A stretch of DNA of 64,000 bases, taken from Shewanella carassii. GTDB taxonomy: Bacteria; Pseudomonadota; Gammaproteobacteria; Enterobacterales; Shewanellaceae. The position numbers and the translations under genes are program-made. The notes beneath the pieces are model-generated. The model did not search any database and was not told the DNA's origin. It worked only from the letters and a program-made list of their open reading frames with translations. Shown piece after piece: positions 58,386 to 64,000 of the stretch (its first letter is position 1; every line of letters begins with the position of its first letter). The DNA lies in assembly GCF_002777975.1 (NCBI RefSeq), contig NZ_NGVS01000003.1:25897-89896 (forward strand). Reading direction: 5' to 3'.

Positions 58386-58628
58386 ATGGAAGCTCTTAAC
58401 ACAATTGAAATTATTGGCTATTTTGCCTCCATCATGGTGGCCATTTCTCTGATGATGAAGGACATCATCTGGCTGCGTTGGATCAACTTTACCGGTTGTA
58501 CCCTGTTTGTGATTTACGGTGCCGCTATTTCTGCCTGGCCAGTAGCAGGGATGAACGCCTTTGTGGCCTGTATTAACATCTATCATTTGATCAAAATCTA
58601 TCGCGGTCGGGCTACTGTCACCGCCTGA
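58386..58628 (+). CDS. Small inner-membrane protein, 80 residues
   Basis: The start ATG 58386 has GAGG 7 bases upstream. Three hydrophobic helices are visible: IIGYFASIMVAISLMM, FTGCTLFVIYGAAISA and VAGMNAFVACINIYHLI. The pattern (YFASIMVAISLMMKDIIWLRW) recalls the small YgjV-like membrane family of unknown role. It is followed by a PAP2 phosphatase and a glycosyltransferase gene on the same strand. Confidence 0.75.
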   Translation: MEALNTIEIIGYFASIMVAISLMMKDIIWLRWINFTGCTLFVIYGAAISAWPVAGMNAFVACINIYHLIKIYRGRATVTA

Positions 58629-58702
58629 TGTCATAAAAGCTTAGGGCAGGTGTCACCTGTCCGTCACACCCCTTGACTAGGCTCTTTACTGCTACACAGG
58701 TT

Positions 58703-58743
58703 GGAGCCCTTGCCCCGGCTCCTTACTGTCCACAGAAGGAGCC
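58703..58743 (+). promoter_or_regulatory. Candidate RNA switch over the PAP2 ribosome binding site
   Basis: The ribosome binding site AAGGAGCC (58736-58743) is the exact complement of GGCTCCTT (58717-58724), 11 bases upstream. The latter can instead pair with GGAGCC (58703-58708). The three blocks are anti-antiSD, antiSD and SD: two exclusive hairpins, one hiding and one freeing the site. A further hairpin CAGGTG/CACCTG lies at 58647-58659. The pairing is seen in the sequence; switching is inferred. Confidence 0.5.
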
Positions 58744-58749
58744 TCAGCC

Positions 58750-59262
58750 ATGTTTACCTACCTTGCTGAACTCGATCTTCGAACCTTTCGCGCGCTGACA
58801 CAATTTGGCCGCAAATATGACTTGGAAACCTGTGCCCTGAAGTTGTCTGCATCGGGTAATGGTCCGCTTTACCTGTGTCTGGCGCTGCTCATGTTGCTGG
58901 AGCAGGATGGGTCGCGTTTCTTCGCCTTGTTGCTGTTGGCGTACGCTGTGGAATTGCCTTTGTACCTGCTGCTGAAAAATGCCATTCGCCGTAAACGCCC
59001 ATGCCATCAGGTTATGGTGGGCTTCAGGGCCAGCTTTGAGCCCTCTGACAAATTCAGTCTGCCGTCCGGCCATACGGCGGGTGCCTTCGTGTTCGCCAGT
59101 GCGGTATGGCAAATTTACCCGCAGCTGGCAGTGCCGGCATTTATCTGGGCTGGCCTGGTTGGGGTTTCCAGAGTGTTTCTCGGTGTTCATTACCCTCTCG
59201 ATATCTTGGCCGGTGCCCTTTTGGGCAGCAGTGCCACTCTCATAGCAGTAGTTTGGATATAA
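58750..59262 (+). CDS. PAP2-family lipid phosphatase
   Basis: The 170-residue membrane protein has the three PAP2 motifs: KNAIRRKRP, the PSGH of LPSGHTAGAF, and SRVFLGVHYPLD. Family members remove phosphate from phosphatidic acid, undecaprenyl diphosphate or related lipids on the outer side of the inner membrane. Its ribosome binding site may be masked by leader pairing. The gap to the next gene is 9 bases, so it is co-transcribed with a glycosyltransferase. Confidence 0.92.
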   Translation: MFTYLAELDLRTFRALTQFGRKYDLETCALKLSASGNGPLYLCLALLMLLEQDGSRFFALLLLAYAVELPLYLLLKNAIRRKRPCHQVMVGFRASFEPSDKFSLPSGHTAGAFVFASAVWQIYPQLAVPAFIWAGLVGVSRVFLGVHYPLDILAGALLGSSATLIAVVWI

Positions 59263-59271
59263 GGACTATCA

Positions 59272-60366
59272 ATGCGGATACTTTACGGCATTCAAGGCAC
59301 AGGGAATGGCCATTTGAGTCGCGCCAGAGTAGTAGCCAAAGCCTTGGCAAAGCACGATATTCAGGTTGATTATTTCTTCAGTGGTCGCCAGCCGGAGCAG
59401 TTTTTTGATATGCAGGCCTTCGGCGATTACCGAGTCTGTGCCGGGCTGACTTTTGTGACTCAAAAGGGACGGGTCAGCATCCCCAAGACAGTGATGCACA
59501 ATTCCGCCATTGAGCTTTGGCGGGACATTCGCGAATTGGATCTCAGTGGCTATGATCTCTTGCTCAATGACTTTGAGCCGGTTTCGGCTTGGGCCGCCAG
59601 GCGTCAGGGAGTGCCCAGTATAAGCATCAGCCATCAGGCTTCCCTCAGATATCCGGTGCCCAAAGTAGCAAACTCCTGGTTCAATAACTGGTTGCTGGAG
59701 AACTTTGCCCCGGTGGATCAGGCATTGGGGTGTCACTGGCATCACTTTGGTTATCCGATATTGCCGCCCTTTGTCGATGTCAGTCGCTGCGCCGTGGAAC
59801 ATTCGCACGATATTTTGGTGTATCTGCCGTTTGAGAGCCCACAAGCTATTGCCGAATTGTTGCACCCTTTCCATGACTACCGTTTTATGGTGTATCACAG
59901 CCAGGCGGCGCCAGTTGCTTTACCTGAGCATATTCTGTGGCATGGTTTTGATCGTGAAGGCTTCAAGGCCGATCTCGCCAGTTGCGGTGGGGTGATAGCC
60001 AATGCCGGATTTGAACTGGCCAGTGAAGCCCTGACCTTGGGTAAAAAGCTCTTGGTTAAACCCTTGCTTGGGCAGTTTGAACAGCTGTCGAATGTGGCCG
60101 CCCTGGAGCTGCTGGCAGCGGCCGACAGCATGATGACGCTGGAGCCGCAAACGGTGAAACGTTGGCTCAAACGGGGTAGCCCTGAGCCGATTAACTACCC
60201 GGATGTGGGCGATCTGCTGGTGCCTTGGCTGTTGGCAGGCAATTGGCAGGACAGTCAATCGCTGTGCCGGGAGCTGTGGCAGCAGGTGACATTACCCGAC
60301 ACCTGGTTTTCCAAGCAGGATGCCAGGGCGCTCAGCGGACTGCCTTTGGGCTCGCTGATCCGCTAG
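59272..60366 (+). CDS. MJ1255/VC2487-family glycosyltransferase
   Basis: The 364-residue protein begins MRILYGIQGTGNGHLSRA, the start of the GT-B family typed by MJ1255 and VC2487. The C-terminal part has the sugar-nucleotide block ANAGFELASEALTLGKKLL and PLLGQFEQLSN. AAGGA lies 6 bases before the ATG. It probably transfers a sugar to a lipid or other small acceptor; with a PAP2 phosphatase next to it a glycolipid role is possible. Substrates are unknown. Confidence 0.87.
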   Translation: MRILYGIQGTGNGHLSRARVVAKALAKHDIQVDYFFSGRQPEQFFDMQAFGDYRVCAGLTFVTQKGRVSIPKTVMHNSAIELWRDIRELDLSGYDLLLNDFEPVSAWAARRQGVPSISISHQASLRYPVPKVANSWFNNWLLENFAPVDQALGCHWHHFGYPILPPFVDVSRCAVEHSHDILVYLPFESPQAIAELLHPFHDYRFMVYHSQAAPVALPEHILWHGFDREGFKADLASCGGVIANAGFELASEALTLGKKLLVKPLLGQFEQLSNVAALELLAAADSMMTLEPQTVKRWLKRGSPEPINYPDVGDLLVPWLLAGNWQDSQSLCRELWQQVTLPDTWFSKQDARALSGLPLGSLIR

Positions 60367-60409
60367 CAAAGGTACGAATAACTCCTCGCGGAATTTGTTC
60401 GCATCTTCC

Positions 60410-60790
60410 TCAGTTATATTTGATATTCATGCTGATCAGGGCTTCACGGCTGCCCTTTTCGGCACGCAATCGCGCCAAATACTGTTCCCAGAGTTCAGTT
60501 TGTTGGGTGCAGAGCTGGTGCAGTATCTGCCAGGAATAGAGGCCGGTATCATGGCCGTCGTCGAAGACCAGTTTCACCGCATAATTGCCGACCGGCTCGA
60601 TGGCGCTGATATTGACCTCTTTCTTGTGAGTCACCAGCTTGGGGTTGCCATGGCCGTGAACTTCGGCCGACGGAGAGTGAACCCGCAGAAATTCGCAGCT
60701 CAGCTGATACTGACTACCATCATCGAAGCCTATCTCGAGCAGTTTGGATTTACGCTTCAGTTTCAGTGATGTGACTTGAGGGTGACTCAT
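60410..60790 (-). CDS. DUF971 (GBBH-like N-terminal domain) protein
   Basis: The 126-residue protein is a free-standing version of the N-terminal domain of gamma-butyrobetaine hydroxylase. Its pattern LEIGFDDGSQYQLSCEFLRVHSP and NYAVKLVFDDGHDTGLYSW is typical. The role of the stand-alone form is not established; related domains occur in iron-sulfur assembly proteins. In many gammaproteobacteria it lies beside hslVU, which is not the case here. Confidence 0.85.
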   Translation of the reverse strand: MSHPQVTSLKLKRKSKLLEIGFDDGSQYQLSCEFLRVHSPSAEVHGHGNPKLVTHKKEVNISAIEPVGNYAVKLVFDDGHDTGLYSWQILHQLCTQQTELWEQYLARLRAEKGSREALISMNIKYN

Positions 60791-60892
60791 GGGAACTCCA
60801 TTGTATCCGGCGTTGCTGTGTATCTGCTTATTCTATGTCAGAGCGCTTGGGCTGTGCACCCCGATGGATGAGAGCTGACACACATTAATGGT

Positions 60893-60923
60893 GGCAAAAA
60901 ATAGCGGCCGCATGCAGCGGCCG
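60893..60923 (-). terminator. Terminator of the ubiD-fre operon
   Basis: CGGCCGC (60905-60911) pairs with GCGGCCG (60917-60923); on the minus strand it leads into TATTTTTTGC. It is 23 bases past the fre stop codon. Confidence 0.8.
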
Positions 60924-60945
60924 TGATTGATAATGGGGGAATAAC

Positions 60946-61644
60946 CTATTTGATAAAGGCGAAGGCATCGCCGTAGAGGTGGGCTTCATCCAGTCCCATC
61001 TCGCGGAATTGTTCGCGCGCAGCCCCGACCATGTCGAAACGACCGGCAATATAGATGTCATAGCCCACCAGGCTGACAAAGTCTGAACGTATCTGCGCCA
61101 GTAGATTGGCTTGTTTCCCAGCCCAACCGGCCTCTGCCTGCTCTACGACCGGCACGAAATGTAACCAGGGGTATGTTTGCTGCCACTCTCTGGCGATGGC
61201 TTCGTAGTACATGGCTTCTGGGTTGCGGCAGCCCCAATAGAGCAGGGTTTCCACCTTTTGCCCCAAGGCGATTTGCTGCTCCACCAGGCTCTTGATATAG
61301 GAGAAACCTGTACCACCGGCAATCAAGAGCCTAGGCCTGACACTCTGGTGCCTGAGGAAGGCTTCGCCGCCCGGGGCTTCGATATCGATATGGCTGCTGT
61401 TTCTCAGCCGCTCGACCACCTGCATGGGGTAGTTTTCACTGACGGCCGCACCTATGTGAAGTTCTATGAGTTCGCTGCCTGGAGCCGAAGCTATGGAGAA
61501 AGAACGTTTGTCTTTCTCATCCATTACTACACGCAGGTACTGACCGGCCTTGAACTCCAGCGGTTTTTCGGGGCGCAGCAATACTTGGTACACAGCGTCA
61601 TTGAATGGGGCAATTTTCTCTATCTTACAGCGGATACTATTCAT
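60946..61644 (-). CDS. fre: NAD(P)H-flavin reductase Fre
   Basis: The 232-residue protein (E. coli Fre has 233) has the flavin-binding block KRSFSIASAPG and the nucleotide block LLIAGGTGFSYIKSLVEQQ. It gives reduced free flavin, used for iron reduction and ribonucleotide reductase activation. It is downstream of ubiD, the order found in E. coli. Confidence 0.95.
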   Translation of the reverse strand: MNSIRCKIEKIAPFNDAVYQVLLRPEKPLEFKAGQYLRVVMDEKDKRSFSIASAPGSELIELHIGAAVSENYPMQVVERLRNSSHIDIEAPGGEAFLRHQSVRPRLLIAGGTGFSYIKSLVEQQIALGQKVETLLYWGCRNPEAMYYEAIAREWQQTYPWLHFVPVVEQAEAGWAGKQANLLAQIRSDFVSLVGYDIYIAGRFDMVGAAREQFREMGLDEAHLYGDAFAFIK

Positions 61645-61711
61645 CGAACTTCCTTTTTTACCTCTCTGTTGAAGGCTTATTTTTAGTTTCGGTTTAAAGC
61701 AGTCATTGTGA

Positions 61712-63193
61712 TTAAAGGGTCGCTTGGTCTTCTATGCCCAACTGTTCCCAAATCTCGTCCACTCGCTGTTTAACCTCTTGATCCATCACTATGGGGGTGC
61801 CCCATTCGCGGTTGGTTTCACCTTCCCATTTATTGGTGGCATCTAGGCCCATCTTGGATCCCAGCCCTGCCACGGGCGAAGCGAAATCCAGATAGTCAAT
61901 GGGGGTGTTGTCTATCATCACAGTGTCGCGGCTGGGATCCATCCGAGTGGTTATGGCCCAGATAACGTCCTGCCAGTCGCGGCAATTCACGTCTTCATCG
62001 ACTATGACAATAAACTTGGTATACATAAACTGACGCAGGAAAGACCAGGCTCCCATCATCACCCGCTTGGCATGGCCGGGATATTGTTTGCGGATGGAGA
62101 TCACCGCCATCCGGTAGGAACACCCCTCCGGAGGCAGGTAGAAGTCAACGATTTCCGGGTACTGCTTGCGCAGGATAGGAACGAAGACCTCATTGAGTGC
62201 TACCCCGAGCATGGCCGGTTCATCCGGTGGCCTTCCCGTGTAGGTGCTGTGGTAGATGGCGTCTTTTCTGTGGCTGATATGAGTTACGGTAAACACAGGG
62301 AAGCTGTCGGTTTCATTGTAGTAACCTGTGTGGTCACCGTAGGGGCCTTCCACCGCCATCTCTTCGGGATCGATATAACCTTCGAGAATGATTTCGCTGG
62401 TGGCCGGTACTTCCAGATCGCAACTCAAGGCCTTGACCACTTCGGTGCGCTCACCGCGCAGCAGTCCGGCAAAAGCATATTCACTCATGGCATCGGGGAC
62501 TGGAGTTACGGCGCCGAGGATGGTGACAGGGTCGCTGCCCAGCGCCACTACCACGGGATATTTTTCACCTGGGTGCTGCTGCTTAAAGTCGGCAAAGTCC
62601 AATGCGCCGCCTCTGTGTGACAACCAGCGCATGATTAGCTTGTTCTTGCCCAGCAGTTGTTGGCGGTAGATCCCCAGATTCTGGCGTTTCTGTCTCGGCC
62701 CCTTGGTGATGGTCAAACCCCAGGTCACCAGCGGTGCAACATCGCCGGGCCAGCAGTGCTGAATGGGCAGGGCGGTCAGGTCGACCTGATCGCCTTGCAA
62801 CACCACCTCTTGGCAAGGGGCGTTACGCACTGTTTTGGGCGGCATGTTCAGTGCTTGCTTGAACATGGGGATCTTGGCAATAGCATCCTTGAAGCCCCTG
62901 GGGGGCTCGGGCTCCTTGAGAAACGCCAGCAGTTCGCCCACGTCTCGCAGCGCCATGGGATCATCTTTACCCAGTGCCATGGCGACCCGTTTCGGAGTCC
63001 CGAAGAGGTTAACCAGCACAGGCATTTGTTTGCCCTTGGGGTTTTCAAACAGCAGGGCCGGGCCACCGGCGCGCAGCACCCGGTCGGCTATCTCGGTCAT
63101 TTCAAGATAAGGATCAACCGGATAGCTGATACGCTTGAGCTCACCCTGACTCTCAAGGTGATCGATAAAACTGCGTAAATCCTTAAAACTCAT
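61712..63193 (-). CDS. ubiD: 3-octaprenyl-4-hydroxybenzoate decarboxylase UbiD
   Basis: From ATG 63193 the protein has 493 residues (E. coli UbiD 497), starting [19 protein letters not shown]. The prenylated-FMN enzyme shows [23 protein letters not shown] and [20 protein letters not shown]. It decarboxylates the ubiquinone precursor. The frame extends 19 codons up without similarity. The third ubiquinone locus in this window. Confidence 0.96.
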   Translation of the reverse strand: MSFKDLRSFIDHLESQGELKRISYPVDPYLEMTEIADRVLRAGGPALLFENPKGKQMPVLVNLFGTPKRVAMALGKDDPMALRDVGELLAFLKEPEPPRGFKDAIAKIPMFKQALNMPPKTVRNAPCQEVVLQGDQVDLTALPIQHCWPGDVAPLVTWGLTITKGPRQKRQNLGIYRQQLLGKNKLIMRWLSHRGGALDFADFKQQHPGEKYPVVVALGSDPVTILGAVTPVPDAMSEYAFAGLLRGERTEVVKALSCDLEVPATSEIILEGYIDPEEMAVEGPYGDHTGYYNETDSFPVFTVTHISHRKDAIYHSTYTGRPPDEPAMLGVALNEVFVPILRKQYPEIVDFYLPPEGCSYRMAVISIRKQYPGHAKRVMMGAWSFLRQFMYTKFIVIVDEDVNCRDWQDVIWAITTRMDPSRDTVMIDNTPIDYLDFASPVAGLGSKMGLDATNKWEGETNREWGTPIVMDQEVKQRVDEIWEQLGIEDQATL

Positions 63194-63404
63194 GTGGAAA
63201 TAGCCTCCGCTGCCGAATGCATTAATGGCGCGCACTATAGCATTAATCATAGCGGTGGTTAACTGTTAAGCTTTAATCCTTAAGCTTCAGAGATCTTGTG
63301 TGCCTATATGTTTATTTGGGGCTGAAGACTCCTCTGGTCCCAGATGAAACCAAGCGCTAGGCGTAGTAGCATGCAAGCAGTGGGCCTTGAAGCCTGGAGG
63401 CTAT

Positions 63405-63914
63405 ATGAAACGAGCTATTTTCCTGAGTCTGATACTGATGAGTTTGCCACTGTTGGCTGCTGCCGGAGATAACTCCCATGCCGAGCGCCACTATCAAAGG
63501 GATATTCATAGAGAAGATTATAACCGTCACCATAACCATGGCTCTAGGAGTCACTGGGGCCTGTATTGGGGCGTCAATAATCCCTGGCTATCGCCCTGGC
63601 GCTATGACCCGTGGAATCGCTGGCAGTGGGATGAACCTTGGTACAGAGATCGCTGGCAGCGCCCCTATGTATATCGCAGGCAACCCAAGCCGGAGCCTGT
63701 GGTGGTTGCGCCACCGCAGCGATTCACGACTCACTTCGAAACCTTGGCGGACACCGAGAGTCGCGCCAGCCTACCGGCCAACACCAGGGTGATACAACAA
63801 GGTAATCGCACCTTGTATCAATGGCAGGGCAAGACTTATCAATTTGACTGGCAAAGCCAAACCTATCGGCCTCTGCCGCAGTCCCCATCTGAAGTTGGAG
63901 AGCAAAACAAATGA
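63405..63914 (+). CDS. Exported Trp/His/Arg-rich hypothetical protein
   Basis: ATG 63405 has GGAGG 5 bases upstream; the product has 169 residues. After a signal peptide (cleavage near AAAGD, residue 24) comes a region rich in His, Arg, Tyr and Trp (HYQRDIHREDYNRHHNHG, then repeated W-R-Y-D-P blocks), followed by a Pro-rich linker and a small domain (NRTLYQWQGKTYQFDWQSQT). I do not recognise a function. It overlaps the next gene by 4 bases (ATGA). Confidence 0.72.
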   Translation: MKRAIFLSLILMSLPLLAAAGDNSHAERHYQRDIHREDYNRHHNHGSRSHWGLYWGVNNPWLSPWRYDPWNRWQWDEPWYRDRWQRPYVYRRQPKPEPVVVAPPQRFTTHFETLADTESRASLPANTRVIQQGNRTLYQWQGKTYQFDWQSQTYRPLPQSPSEVGEQNK

Positions 63915-64000
63915 AATTGATCACCGGAGCCAGCAGTGGCTTGGGGGCCGCGCTGGCGAGGCGCTATCATACTGAAGGTGAGTCCTTACTGTTAACCGGC
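63911..64000 (+). CDS. Short-chain dehydrogenase, 5' part
   Basis: Only the first 30 codons are in the window: MKLITGASSGLGAALARRYH. The glycine-rich nucleotide motif TGASSGLG marks a classical short-chain dehydrogenase/reductase. It overlaps the preceding exported-protein gene by 4 bases. Substrate unknown; the rest lies beyond the right edge. Confidence 0.85.
   Translation, partial: MKLITGASSGLGAALARRYHTEGESLLLTG

Overview
The window reads as a contiguous piece of a gammaproteobacterial chromosome of the genus Shewanella, from gene content and order: prmA-dusB-fis, a two-cytochrome frdCCAB cluster, purHD, a zntR-type regulator in front of an SO_0444-like permease, rho/trxA/rhlB/gppA, and ubiE-ubiJ-ubiB-tatABC-tatD-hemB. 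By eye the GC content is in the fifties. Coding density is high. No prophage, CRISPR array, insertion sequence, rRNA or tRNA was recognised. Gene identities come from reading motifs and family resemblance; no database search was run.

Layout. 1-5.7 kb: the 3' part of a TonB-dependent receptor, an SbmA/YddA-type ABC protein and a lipoprotein M16 protease, resembling the ferredoxin-uptake Fus locus of Pectobacterium and yddAB-pqqL of E. coli. 5.9-13.8 kb: pbpC and an alpha-2-macroglobulin gene on the minus strand. 14-16.4 kb: fis, dusB, prmA. 16.7-21.1 kb: a membrane fumarate reductase of the Wolinella type with two tandem diheme cytochrome b genes, behind two CRP-like sites. 21.2-24.3 kb: purD, purH. 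24.5-26.3 kb: a metal-responsive MerR regulator and a cysteine-rich permease. 26.4-36 kb: a looser region with transporters, AraC and LysR regulators, two tiny lysine-rich proteins, an Rnk-like protein, an ElaA acetyltransferase, a monooxygenase-fold protein, a radical SAM protein, MscS and YgiD, plus a 660-base non-coding stretch with nested inverted repeats.

36-47 kb: a fold-type III ornithine/lysine decarboxylase, a YdcH-like protein, uridine phosphorylase facing a Tsx-like channel, an NfeD/SPFH/SPFH operon, then rho, trxA, rhlB and a short Ppx/GppA protein. 47-56 kb: a tightly packed minus-strand run ubiE-ubiJ-ubiB-tatA-tatB-tatC-hypothetical-tatD-GGDEF-hemB in which most junctions overlap or nearly touch. 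56-64 kb: formimidoylglutamase, rraA, a small membrane protein, a PAP2 phosphatase, an MJ1255-type glycosyltransferase, a GBBH-like (DUF971) protein, fre, ubiD, a Trp/His-rich secreted protein and the start of a short-chain dehydrogenase.

Main points for a second look: the Fus-like locus; a mutually exclusive three-element pairing around the ribosome binding site of the PAP2 gene; the doubled FrdC; the TTGA overlap joining a diguanylate cyclase to hemB; two lysine-rich microproteins with a shared core; the six CC pairs in the zinc/copper permease; and the structured intergenic region before elaA.
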